From: an uncultured Brevundimonas sp. | Lineage (GTDB): Bacteria; Pseudomonadota; Alphaproteobacteria; Caulobacterales; Caulobacteraceae | Assembly: GCF_947305955.1 (NCBI RefSeq) | Contig: NZ_CAMZFB010000007.1 | Location: forward strand, 1-64,000 | Direction of reading: 5' to 3' | Length of the DNA stretch: 64,000 bases | Shown: positions 35,592 to 43,819 of the stretch, one piece after another | Layout of the letters: each line of letters starts with the position of its first letter | How positions within the stretch are numbered: the stretch's first letter is position 1 | Notes under the pieces: generated by a model | Told to the model about the DNA's origin: nothing | Databases searched by the model: none | Seen by the model: only the letters and a program-made list of their open reading frames with translations | Made by a program: the position numbers and the translations under genes

Positions 35592-36473
35592 ATGTCGCAC
35601 CTCCTCCGTCCGGCTCTGGCCGTCTGTTTGGCTCTGGCTCCGGTCGCGACGGCCCAAGCCCAGGACTGGCGCGGCACGCCTGTTTATGGGTCGGTCCGTC
35701 TGTCGGCAGGTTTCACGCCTGATCCGCACGAAGTAAATGTGACCGCTGGCGGCTCGATCAATGCCACCAATATCCGCGATGCGGAGTGCGTGGGCATGAT
35801 CGGGCGCAATCCGGACTATGTGGTGAACTATTCGGCGGACGACCTGAGCCTCTATATCCGCGCAGAATCGGACGGTGACACCTCGCTGGTCGTTCGCGAT
35901 CCGCGCGGGTTCTGGAACTGCGATGACGATACCAACGGTCTGGACCCGGAAGTCAGCTTCCCGTCGCCGCGCTCGGGTAACTATCACATCTGGGTCGGCA
36001 CCCTGTCCGACGAACCGATCTCGGCCACCCTGTCCATCTCGGAACTTTCCGGCGGCTCTTCGGGCGGTCGGTCGCTCGTCGACATGAGCGCCACCGCCAC
36101 CTATGGTGAAGTCATCCTGCGCTCGGGCTTTACGCCGGACCCGCACACCGTCGAGATCGTTTCGGGCGGTTCGATCGATGCCAGCGACGTTTCGTCGGAA
36201 TGCCGCGGCATGATCTCCAGCTCGCCCGACTATGAGGTGACCTATCGTGACGCAGGTTCCTTCCCGCTGACCTTCAGCTTCGTCTCGCGTGGCGACACCA
36301 CTCTGGTGATCAATGCGCCGGACGGTAGCTGGTACTGCGACGACGATTCCGGCGGCAAGCAGAACCCGCGCGTCTATTTCCGCGATGCCATGGACGGCGT
36401 CTATGACATCTGGGTCGGCAATTTCGGTGGCAGCGCCTCTGGCGAGCTGCGCATCTCGGAAATCGATCGCTAA
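35592..36473 (+). CDS. Exported protein with two tandem ~130-residue beta repeats
   Basis: Predicted 293 residues with a signal peptide cleaved near AQAQ/DWRG. Two homologous units follow: YGSVRLSAGFTPDPHEVNVT... and YGEVILRSGFTPDPHTVEIV..., each with GGSI, a Cys in ECVGMIG / ECRGMIS, a second Cys in FWNCDDDT / WYCDDDSG, and a final YxIWVGxxS. Each unit probably has one disulfide and an acidic, possibly metal-binding DDD site. Similar proteins are sometimes mislabelled as peptidases; no catalytic residues are evident. Start ATG 35592 with GGAG upstream. Confidence 0.7.
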   Translation: MSHLLRPALAVCLALAPVATAQAQDWRGTPVYGSVRLSAGFTPDPHEVNVTAGGSINATNIRDAECVGMIGRNPDYVVNYSADDLSLYIRAESDGDTSLVVRDPRGFWNCDDDTNGLDPEVSFPSPRSGNYHIWVGTLSDEPISATLSISELSGGSSGGRSLVDMSATATYGEVILRSGFTPDPHTVEIVSGGSIDASDVSSECRGMISSSPDYEVTYRDAGSFPLTFSFVSRGDTTLVINAPDGSWYCDDDSGGKQNPRVYFRDAMDGVYDIWVGNFGGSASGELRISEIDR

Positions 36474-36486
36474 GTCCAAAAACGAC

Positions 36487-36529
36487 AGCTCCAATCTGAG
36501 CCATAAACCGTTCTGGATTGGGGCTTTTT
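36487..36529 (+). terminator. Intrinsic terminator after the two-repeat protein
   Basis: AGCTCCAATC pairs with GATTGGGGCT (10 bp, one G-U in RNA) across a 19-base loop, followed by TTTTT. It starts 13 bases after the stop codon. Confidence 0.7.
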
Positions 36530-36623
36530 CCGAGCCGACGATAAAAAATCATCACAGGCTCGTGAACCGATGGTTGATGAGCGGCGTTTATGTTCTTTCC
36601 CGCCTAACTCTCAAGGAGTTCCT

Positions 36624-36902
36624 ATGCGCAAGATCGTACTCGCTGCTCTGACCGTTGCTGCCATGACCGGCCTGGCTGCCTGCCAGAACGCTGCCGAGAA
36701 GGAAGCTGACGCCAAGGCTGATGCCGTTGAAGCCAACGCCGACGTGGCCGTGACCCAGCTGGAAAACCAAGCTGACGCCGCTGCTACCGACGCTGCCAAG
36801 GACGCTCTGAACGCTCAGGCTGACGCCGTTGAAGCCAATGCCGAGCAAAAGGCTGACGCCATCCGTGACGGCGCTGCTGCTGCTCCGGCCGCTACCCACT
36901 AA
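36624..36902 (+). CDS. Small Ala-rich lipoprotein
   Basis: Predicted 92 residues. Signal peptide with lipobox LAAC (Cys near residue 20) and then QNAAEKEADAKADAV. The mature part is an alanine-rich, charged helix with the repeated unit ADAVEANA (twice) in heptad-like phase, likely a coiled coil anchored in a membrane. An AAGGAG ribosome site and a following strong terminator make it a stand-alone, probably highly expressed gene. Function unknown; Lpp-like structural role is only a suggestion. Confidence 0.75.
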   Translation: MRKIVLAALTVAAMTGLAACQNAAEKEADAKADAVEANADVAVTQLENQADAAATDAAKDALNAQADAVEANAEQKADAIRDGAAAAPAATH

Positions 36903-36933
36903 TCCGGTAGCCGGACCTTCGGTCCAAAAAATC

Positions 36934-36966
36934 AGCCCCGTCGGTATGAACCGACGGGGCTTTTTT
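36934..36966 (+). terminator. Strong intrinsic terminator after the lipoprotein gene
   Basis: Perfect 11-bp stem AGCCCCGTCGG / CCGACGGGGCT, loop TATGAA, followed by six T. Confidence 0.92.
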
Positions 36967-37007
36967 ATACCTGCCGGATCGCTCCGGCAGGTCTCGATTT
37001 GAGAGGA

Positions 37008-38810
37008 TCAGTAGAAGCTGATCTGCTGGATTTCGAAATAACCCAGCGCACCGGCATCGCGCACGAAACCGACGCGGACATCAAAGATCTTTCCGGCATC
37101 GAATGCGGGGCCTTGGCCACCACCGCGCGTCGGCACCGGCGTCAGGGCAGAGAAGGGCACTTCCACCTCGGTCCACTCGCTGCCCGCCGTCACAGCAGCG
37201 CTCCACGAACCCTGGAGGCCGCGCAGGCGCAACTCATAGGCCTTGCCGTCACCACGGAGACGCAGCTTCACGCCGCGATAGCCGCTCAGGTCAGCAGGAA
37301 CGATGCTGCCCCGGGTCATCGGGAAGATCACGCCGGCGGTCGGGTTTTCCTTTTGCGACATGCGCGCAGAGACCGACAGGATACGCTTGCCGTCCGCATC
37401 GGTGATGATCTGGCTGATCTGGGCCGAGCGGTCCTGACCACCGTCAAAGTCCTCCACACGCAAGGTGTTGAGGTTGGTGCGGCCATCGGCGCGGGTAAAG
37501 TCGTCGATGACAGCGCCCACCGTCACAGCTGGCAGGGTCGGCTGGCTGTTGGCGGCCGCCAGACGGGCCCCCAGACCATGCACCACGCGGCCATCGATCA
37601 ACACGGCATGGGTGTTGCGAACGTCGGAAATCTGCTCCCACGGGCGACCGTTCACCAGCACCAGATCGGCGCGCTTGCCGACTTCGATGGTGCCGCGATC
37701 GGCGATCATGCCCATGGCCTGCGCGCTGTTGGCGGTTCCGGCCATCAGGGCCTGGGTCGGGGTCAGGCCAGCCTGCACCAGCAGTTCCATTTCGCGCAGG
37801 GTCGATGTGCCATGCGGCGTGCCCGTCATGCCCGCATCGGTGCCCAGAGCGATCAGAACACCCGCATCATGCAGACGCTTCACATTGTTCAAGGCAAAGC
37901 CAAACTTGCGCAGCGATTGCTGGAAGCGCGGCGTGTCGGGATTGGCAGGCGGCGTCTGCCCCGGCTTGACCGGCTCATAGACCGCCAGCGTCGGGGCATA
38001 GGCGGTGCCTGATTCCTTGATCAGCTGGACAGTCGCATCGTCAAGGACGCGGTCCTGAAGGCTGTGGGCGATGATATCGACACCGGCACGGGCCGCCACG
38101 GCTCCGCGCTCGACCGTCACGCTGTGGGTGACGACGCGGACGCCGATCTTGTGCGCCTCGTCGACGATGGCCTTCAGCGTCCATTCGTCCATGCTGGTGT
38201 TGTCAGCCGACTGGCCATAGCGCCAGCCATCCGCAAACACCTTGATCAGGTCCGGCTGATAAGGGGCGATGGCCTGAACACCGGCACGGCCCGCTTCGGG
38301 CGTATTGGCCCAGCGGGTGGTGTTCTGATCAGCCCAGTCCGCGCCGTGACCACCGGGGGTGGACATGCGGGCGGTGAAGTTGACGTGCGGCGTGGTCAGG
38401 CTTTCCAGCCAGCGGCGACGCGGCTCGAAGCTTTCCGGCGGCTGGTGGAAGTCATTGATGGTGGTCACGCCGGCCTGCACATAGGCGGTCGCGACCTCGG
38501 GCGTCAGCGCCGGATCACCCGCAGGCGTCCAATGGGTGTGCACATCCCAGAAGCCCGGCAGCAGGGCCTTGCCCTCGGCACGGATGATTCTGGCCCCGCG
38601 CGGTGCGCGCACCTCGGGCCCGACCTCTGCGATTCGCCCGTCGCGGATCACGACATTGGCGCGATAGGGCTCTGCCCCCGTGGCGTCGAAAACCGTCGCG
38701 CCGACAATGGCCACAACACCGTCCTGCGGTGCCGCAGCGAATCCGCCAACCATGGCCAGCGCCGTAGCGCCCAGCAGGGTCCGGCGGGCAATCGAAAAAC
38801 TAAGGCTCAT
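37008..38810 (-). CDS. Exported amidohydrolase with C-terminal CIA30-like domain
   Basis: Predicted 600 residues. The N-terminus SIARRTLLGATALAMVGGFAAA looks like a Sec or twin-Arg-like signal. The metal-dependent amidohydrolase domain (about 30-410) shows GFWDVHTHW, VVTHSVTVERG, IIAHSLQDR and ALGTDAGM, and ends with GTIEVGKRADLVLVNG. Residues about 420-600 (VIDDFTRADGRTNLN, DLSGYRGVKLRLRGDGKAYELRL, WTEVEVPFSALTP) resemble the CIA30/galactose-binding-like jelly roll. The substrate is unknown; an imidazolonepropionase- or dipeptidase-like activity is possible. Confidence 0.82.
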   Translation of the reverse strand: MSLSFSIARRTLLGATALAMVGGFAAAPQDGVVAIVGATVFDATGAEPYRANVVIRDGRIAEVGPEVRAPRGARIIRAEGKALLPGFWDVHTHWTPAGDPALTPEVATAYVQAGVTTINDFHQPPESFEPRRRWLESLTTPHVNFTARMSTPGGHGADWADQNTTRWANTPEAGRAGVQAIAPYQPDLIKVFADGWRYGQSADNTSMDEWTLKAIVDEAHKIGVRVVTHSVTVERGAVAARAGVDIIAHSLQDRVLDDATVQLIKESGTAYAPTLAVYEPVKPGQTPPANPDTPRFQQSLRKFGFALNNVKRLHDAGVLIALGTDAGMTGTPHGTSTLREMELLVQAGLTPTQALMAGTANSAQAMGMIADRGTIEVGKRADLVLVNGRPWEQISDVRNTHAVLIDGRVVHGLGARLAAANSQPTLPAVTVGAVIDDFTRADGRTNLNTLRVEDFDGGQDRSAQISQIITDADGKRILSVSARMSQKENPTAGVIFPMTRGSIVPADLSGYRGVKLRLRGDGKAYELRLRGLQGSWSAAVTAGSEWTEVEVPFSALTPVPTRGGGQGPAFDAGKIFDVRVGFVRDAGALGYFEIQQISFY

Positions 38811-39030
38811 TTACTGGTAATCCCCCTATGCGGGCTTACCGATACCCGCAGACCGTCACCTTAGGTCGCGGGGCGATCACAAAACAAGGAAAGCTGTGCC
38901 GAAAAACGCGCTGCATGGCGACTGGAACGCACAAACATTGCCCGGACAGCTGCGGAACGCGTGAAAACGCACACAGCACAACCCACAGCAAGACCGCTGT
39001 GAAAACCGCTTCGATGTCTAGGGAAGAGAA

Positions 39031-39105
<75 letters not shown>

Positions 39106-39218
39106 GCCTTTTCTGCGGCCCGTCCAAGTTGCCTTGGTGGGCGGGAAGGCCCGTCGTATAGCCCCCCTTTTCGGGAATCGGCAAGAGGTTTTTTCAACCT
39201 TTTCCGATATTTTTCAGA

Positions 39219-39575
39219 TTACGCTGCAATCATTTTATCGACCTCGTCGACGAGGTCTTTCAGGTGAACCGGCTTGGCCAGCACCTTGGCCTGCGGTGCA
39301 GCCTGTGCCGCCGTCAAAGCCACGGCGGCAAATCCCGAAATGAACATGATCTTCATATCGGGGTATCGGGCCGAAGCATTGCGGGCCACCTCGATACCGT
39401 CTGCACCCGGCATGACGATGTCGGTCAGCAGCAGGTCAAAACCCGTCTGCTCCAGGGCGACAATGGCATCGTCCCCGTTCTCGCAATCGATCACGTCGTG
39501 CCCCGCCCGTTCCAGAGCGCGTTTGAGAAACCCGCGTAACGACGAATCGTCTTCGGCAAGAAGGATGCTGGCCAT
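39219..39575 (-). CDS. cpdR: CpdR-like single-domain response regulator
   Basis: Predicted 118 residues, a lone receiver domain: acidic pocket AEDD, phosphoacceptor Asp52 in LLLTDIVMPGADGIEV, conserved Ser/Thr region MFISGFAAVALTAA and Lys in VLAKPVHLKDLV. Length, the HLKDLVDEVDKM segment and the terminal Ala-Ala match CpdR of Caulobacter, which in its unphosphorylated form brings ClpXP to the cell pole to degrade CtrA and other substrates. ATG 39575 is chosen; the longer frame runs into the divergent gene region. Confidence 0.9.
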   Translation of the reverse strand: MASILLAEDDSSLRGFLKRALERAGHDVIDCENGDDAIVALEQTGFDLLLTDIVMPGADGIEVARNASARYPDMKIMFISGFAAVALTAAQAAPQAKVLAKPVHLKDLVDEVDKMIAA

Positions 39576-39709
39576 CGATAGTTCCGGAAATCCCGTTCGG
39601 TCGCGTCTTGCATATGCCAGATAACACTGGCGCGTAAACCAGCCATGAAGGGTCGCCGCCATAATCTGTGTGCACAGGACGTCCGGCGAGAAAGGCTGTA
39701 TGTCGGGAT

Positions 39710-40573
39710 ATGGCCGAAACGACCCCACAGCGCGACCCCTTGCCCGAACCTGCGGCCTATTCGGTTATCACGGCAACCGAACCCGCGACCGGTCTGGTCT
39801 TTGCCTCGCCCCACTCTGGCCGACACTATCCAGATGACATGCAGTCCTGCCTGTCCGTCGCGTCGATACGCGGCGTTGAGGATGCCGCCATGGACGAACT
39901 GATCGCTCCGGCAGCGGCCCATGGGGCGGAGGTGATTCTGGCGCGCTATGGCCGGGCCTATGTCGATCTGAACCGCTCGGCCCATGACATCGATCCGGAA
40001 CTGGTGGCAGATTGTGCGCTGGAGCCGACACCAAAGACGGTGGCGGGCTATGGCGTCCTGCACCGTCTGAGCTGTGACGGGCGTCCGCTGTATGATCGCC
40101 TGCTGTCGATGGCCGAGGTTCAGAACCGGCTTGATGCGGTCTATCACCCCTATCACCATGCGCTCGGCGAACTGATGCAGTCAGCGCGCGCCCAAACATC
40201 CAACGCCCTGCTGGTCGATTGGCATTCCATGCCCAGCCGCGCCACCGGACGGGGCGGACCCGATATTATTCTGGGCGATCGTCACGGGACCAGCTGCGAT
40301 GCCTTCTGGACGCGTACGGTGCGCCAGCTGTTCGAGCAGCACGGTCTTTTTGTCGGGCTGAACCGTCCCTATGCGGGCGGCTATGCGACCCAGTACTGGG
40401 GCTGCCCCGAAGAGGGCTATCAGGCCCTGCAGATCGAGGTGAACCGCAACCTCTATTGGGACGAGGACAACCACCGCCCCGCCGCAGGCTGGAAGCGCTG
40501 CCAGACCATCATCCGTCAGGTATCGGCGGCCCTTTGCGCGACCGCGACACAGCGTCTGGCCGACGCCGGATAA
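39710..40573 (+). CDS. N-formylglutamate amidohydrolase family protein
   Basis: Predicted 287 residues. The family pattern is seen in LVFASPHSGRHYPDDM, an acidic VDLNRSAHDIDPEL, LLVDWHSMPSRATGRGGPDIILGDRHG and LQIEVNRNLYWDE. Members hydrolyse N-formyl-L-glutamate in the last step of one histidine degradation route, but many paralogues have other amide substrates. It is divergent from cpdR, a pairing also found in Caulobacter, which does not by itself imply a shared role. Start ATG 39710 is the most plausible. Confidence 0.85.
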   Translation: MAETTPQRDPLPEPAAYSVITATEPATGLVFASPHSGRHYPDDMQSCLSVASIRGVEDAAMDELIAPAAAHGAEVILARYGRAYVDLNRSAHDIDPELVADCALEPTPKTVAGYGVLHRLSCDGRPLYDRLLSMAEVQNRLDAVYHPYHHALGELMQSARAQTSNALLVDWHSMPSRATGRGGPDIILGDRHGTSCDAFWTRTVRQLFEQHGLFVGLNRPYAGGYATQYWGCPEEGYQALQIEVNRNLYWDEDNHRPAAGWKRCQTIIRQVSAALCATATQRLADAG

Positions 40574-40602
40574 AAAAAAGCCGCGCCAGTACCGGCGCGG
40601 CT
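40572..40602 (-). terminator. Intrinsic terminator, minus orientation
   Basis: Perfect 9-bp stem AGCCGCGCC / GGCGCGGCT with a 6-base loop; on the minus strand it is followed by a run of eight T. It abuts the stop of the plus-strand gene, so it probably serves the DUF599 gene transcribed from the right. Confidence 0.75.
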
Positions 40603-40806
40603 ATGAAAGTCTATAGGGAGGAAACGCCCAGGAAGGGCGAGACGCTCGAAAGCGTCAGATTTCTATTTAGGTTGCACCGCACAAATAAGCAACCACGGAT
40701 TCACAAGACCGTTTCACAGCATGTTACAGCAGCTGTAATAAAGTGCTTCAAAAACCGGATTTTGGCCGTTTGAGCGCAGATTATTGCGTCTGCTCACGAC
40801 CAAGGT
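40603..40806. other. Non-coding stretch with a TTACAG-CAG-CTGTAA palindrome
   Basis: About 200 bases lacking a credible gene. At 40724-40738 lies the perfect inverted repeat TTACAG, CAG, CTGTAA, within an AT-richer patch. It lies downstream of genes on both sides, so an operator function is uncertain. Confidence 0.35.
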
Positions 40807-41493
40807 CTAGTTCCGATCCAGCAGGCGACGCGCCGCACGAACCGCGTTTGCCGCCGGAGAGGCGGACTGTCGCCACATCAAGAGCGCGATGACCGAGACA
40901 ATGCTCAGCAACAGCCAGACCGAGCCGAACAGCCACGCCGCCGCGGCCAGTGCGAAATAATAGCCACGCACCCCGCGATTGAACGACCCCAGCGCCGGAT
41001 TGAGCACCCGCCCCACAGCCTGCCCATAGGCCTCGCGGTCGCCTTCATGGTCGATCTCGGGCGCGGCCCCGATCAGGGCGACCGTATAGTTGAGCTGTCG
41101 CAAGGCCCAGACAAAGTCCAGCAGGCCGCGCGCCAGACACACCAGTATCAGCGCCAGCTTGGCCTCCAGCAGACGGATGGTGGCAACTTCTGACCCGACA
41201 TCGATCAGGCCTCGCATCGCCGTCTCGCCCCCGAACAGCACACTGGCCACCGCCGCGATCAGCAGCAGGTTGGTCGAGGCAAAGAAGGAGGCCGAGGAAA
41301 TGGTGTGTCCCATCAACTGGCTGTCCACCAGCCGCATCTGGCGATGGGTCATGGCGTGCATCCATGCCGCCCGCACGGTCAGCATGTCGGCGTTGAGCGA
41401 TCCCGCCCGCCGCGCGACCAGACCCATGAGCGGGTCATAGCCCAGCCACAGCAGGATGAAGATGACGACCGCAATCCAGTCCAACCACTGCAT
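40807..41493 (-). CDS. DUF599 membrane protein
   Basis: Predicted 228 residues with four hydrophobic helices: LDWIAVVIFILLWLGYDPLMG at the N-terminus, SASFFASTNLLLIAAVASVLFGG, LALILVCLARGLLDFVWAL and AAAAWLFGSVWLLLSIVSVIALLMW. The NRGVRGYYFALAAAAW segment is typical of DUF599. Function of the family is unknown. I use ATG 41493, with a GGAG about 13 bases upstream; a GTG four codons earlier is an alternative. Confidence 0.8.
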   Translation of the reverse strand: MQWLDWIAVVIFILLWLGYDPLMGLVARRAGSLNADMLTVRAAWMHAMTHRQMRLVDSQLMGHTISSASFFASTNLLLIAAVASVLFGGETAMRGLIDVGSEVATIRLLEAKLALILVCLARGLLDFVWALRQLNYTVALIGAAPEIDHEGDREAYGQAVGRVLNPALGSFNRGVRGYYFALAAAAWLFGSVWLLLSIVSVIALLMWRQSASPAANAVRAARRLLDRN

Positions 41494-41620
41494 TTGCCAA
41501 GACACTCCAAAACCGTTTGCGCGACGAAGGTCGGCTTCCAACCAAGCGAAGCTTGCCGTCACGCCTCGCAAAGCTTATCACGCCCGCCAACTTCTTTCGC
41601 ATCTGCAATAGAGCACGAAC

Positions 41621-42163
41621 ATGAACATCGACGCTATTCCGGTCGGTAAGGATGCCCCTTGGGACGTCAACGCCATCATCGAAATCCCGGCCAGCGGCTC
41701 GCCGGTCAAGTACGAGATGGATAAGGAATCGGGCGCTCTTTACGTCGACCGCTTCCTGTCGACCCCGATGGTCTATCCGGCCAACTACGGCTTCATCCCG
41801 CACACCCTGTCGGACGATGGTGACCCGTGCGACGTGCTGGTGCTGAGCCCGTATCCGGTTGTCGCCGGCAGCGTCCTGCGCTCGCGTCCGATCGGCGTGC
41901 TGATCATGACCGACGAAGCTGGCCGCGACGAAAAGATTCTGTGCGTGCCGGTCGACAAGATGACCCCCTTCTACAAGGACGTCACCTCGTACGAGCAACT
42001 GCCGGAAATCCAGCTGCAGCAGATCGAACACTTCTTCACCCGCTACAAGGATCTGGAGAAGGGCAAGTTCGTGAAGATCGACCGTTGGGGCTCGGCTCAG
42101 GAAGCCGCTGACCTGATCGTTGCCGGTCAGGCCGCGCACAAGGCCAAGCAGGAAGCCAAGTAA
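41621..42163 (+). CDS. ppa: Inorganic pyrophosphatase (family I)
   Basis: Predicted 180 residues, hexameric soluble type. Signature [11 protein letters not shown] with the Mg-binding aspartates, [20 protein letters not shown] at the substrate site, [12 protein letters not shown], and KFVKIDRW. It hydrolyses PPi from biosynthetic reactions in the cytoplasm. A terminator follows at 42188. Confidence 0.97.
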   Translation: MNIDAIPVGKDAPWDVNAIIEIPASGSPVKYEMDKESGALYVDRFLSTPMVYPANYGFIPHTLSDDGDPCDVLVLSPYPVVAGSVLRSRPIGVLIMTDEAGRDEKILCVPVDKMTPFYKDVTSYEQLPEIQLQQIEHFFTRYKDLEKGKFVKIDRWGSAQEAADLIVAGQAAHKAKQEAK

Positions 42164-42187
42164 GACTTCGCTTCACGCTGACAGATC

Positions 42188-42222
42188 AAAGGGCGTTGCG
42201 GACCTCCGCAGCGCCCTTTTTC
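42188..42222 (+). terminator. Intrinsic terminator after ppa
   Basis: Near-perfect 15-bp stem AAAGGGCGTTGCGGA / TCCGCAGCGCCCTTT (one G-U), two-base loop CC, followed by T5. Confidence 0.88.
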
Positions 42223-42278
42223 TTGGCCACCGCCTTCGCCCGCGCTAAGGCACACAAACCAAAGGGAGTGTTGCCACC

Positions 42279-42536
42279 ATGATGACCGCCATCTTCGTCT
42301 TCATCAAATGCGAGCTGGGCTTTGCCAATGATGTGGCGGCCGATCTGGTCGATAACGTCCAGCACATCAGCGAGGTCTATTCGATCTCGGGCGATCACGA
42401 CCTACTGGCCAAATTCCACCTGCCCAAGGACATGGACATCGGCACCTTTGTGACCAAACAGGTCCAGACGCGCCCGAACATCCGCGACACCTACACCGTC
42501 ATCACCTTCTCGCCCTTCCTGCCCACGAAGGGGTGA
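42279..42536 (+). CDS. Stand-alone Lrp/AsnC ligand-binding (RAM) domain
   Basis: Predicted 85 residues: ATIFVFIKC-type first strand, then ADLVDNVQHISEVYSISGDHDLLAKFHLP and DTYTVITFSPF. This is the C-terminal alpha-beta sandwich of Lrp/AsnC regulators lacking the DNA-binding domain; such proteins form ring-shaped oligomers that bind small molecules such as amino acids. Ligand and role unknown. Confidence 0.85.
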   Translation: MMTAIFVFIKCELGFANDVAADLVDNVQHISEVYSISGDHDLLAKFHLPKDMDIGTFVTKQVQTRPNIRDTYTVITFSPFLPTKG

Positions 42537-42637
42537 TCGCGGGCGCTGTCATAGACAGTAGCCAATCGAAACCCTTGTGATAACGTCGTTCCCGAGGGCA
42601 GCCCGCAAGAGGCTGCGATCAAGGGGAAACGACCGTT

Positions 42638-43816
42638 ATGAGCGATCTGGAAGCGTTCCGCGCCGAGGTGCGGCGCTGGCTTGAGGAAAACTGTCCGCCC
42701 GAGGTGCGCGGGCCGATCGAATCCGAGAACGACATGATCTGGGGTGGCCGCAACGCCACCTTCAAGACACCCGCCCACAAGCTCTGGATGGAGCGGATGG
42801 GATCGCGCGGCTGGACCGCGCCGGAATGGCCCGCCGAATACGGCGGCGGCGGCCTGTCGCGCGAACAGGCCAAGGTGCTGGCCAGCGAGCTGCGGCGCAT
42901 CAAGGCCCAGCCTGCGCTGAACAGCTTTGGCATCTGGATGCTGGGTCCGGCGCTTCTGGCGTTTGGCACCGAGGCGCAGAAGAAACGCTTCCTGCCCGAG
43001 ATCGTGCGCGGCGAAATCCGCTGGTGTCAGGGTTATTCCGAGCCGGGATCGGGGTCCGACCTTGCCTCGCTGCAAACCAAGGCCGAGGATCACGGCGACC
43101 ACTGGATCGTCAACGGCCAGAAGATCTGGACGTCGTATGCCGACAAGGCCGACTGGATCTTCTGCCTTGTCCGCACCGACCCCACGAACAAGCACAAGGG
43201 CATCAGCTTCGTCCTGTTCGACATGACGACGCCGGGCGTTTCGACCCGCCCCATCACCCTCATCTCCGGCAAGTCTCCCTTCTGCGAGACCTTCTTCGAC
43301 AATGTACGTGTCGAGAAGGAAAACCTCGTCGGCGAGCTGAACCGTGGGTGGGATGTCGCCAAATACCTGCTGGCGCACGAGCGCACCATGATTGGAGCCA
43401 TGGGCGAGGGTCTGGGCCGTCCGCTGGGCGAGGTGGCCCGCGACAGCATCGGCACCGACGCGCAGGGGCATCTGGATGATCCCATGCTGCGCGCCCGCAT
43501 CGCCGAATGGGAACTGGACGGCGCGGCCTTCCGGCTGGCGATGGACAGCGCAGTGGACCGGATGAAGGCCGGACAGGCCCATCCTGCCCTCGCCTCGGTG
43601 CTGAAATACTATGGCTCGGAACTGAACAAGCGCCGCTTCGAGCTTCTGATGTCCGCCGGTGGCTATGAGGCGCTGGAGTGGGAGAGCGAACGCTCACGCG
43701 AGGGCGAGACCGCCCGCAGCTGGCTGCGGACCAAGGCCAACTCCATCGAGGGCGGCACCACCGAGGTGCAGCTCAACATCATCGCCAAACACCTGCTCAA
43801 CTTGCCGGGAGCCTGA
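42638..43816 (+). CDS. Acyl-CoA dehydrogenase (catalytic-type subunit)
   Basis: Predicted 392 residues. ACAD signatures: WPAEYGGGGLSREQAKV, RWCQGYSEPGSGSDLASLQT with the flavin-contact segment, VNGQKIWTSYADKADW, and a C-terminal NSIEGGTTEVQLNIIAKHLL whose Glu lies where the catalytic base is found in most ACADs. It is three bases upstream of a second ACAD gene. Adjacent ACAD pairs in steroid and bile-acid degraders form alpha2beta2 enzymes; a similar heteromer is likely here. Natural acyl-CoA substrate unknown. Confidence 0.88.
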   Translation: MSDLEAFRAEVRRWLEENCPPEVRGPIESENDMIWGGRNATFKTPAHKLWMERMGSRGWTAPEWPAEYGGGGLSREQAKVLASELRRIKAQPALNSFGIWMLGPALLAFGTEAQKKRFLPEIVRGEIRWCQGYSEPGSGSDLASLQTKAEDHGDHWIVNGQKIWTSYADKADWIFCLVRTDPTNKHKGISFVLFDMTTPGVSTRPITLISGKSPFCETFFDNVRVEKENLVGELNRGWDVAKYLLAHERTMIGAMGEGLGRPLGEVARDSIGTDAQGHLDDPMLRARIAEWELDGAAFRLAMDSAVDRMKAGQAHPALASVLKYYGSELNKRRFELLMSAGGYEALEWESERSREGETARSWLRTKANSIEGGTTEVQLNIIAKHLLNLPGA

Positions 43817-43819
43817 GCC

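Noticed and set aside
38811..39030. Small ORF or RNA between the amidohydrolase gene and tRNA-Val
   Set aside because: A 74-codon plus-strand frame overlaps the tRNA region and has no ribosome site or protein-like composition; no other signal seen.
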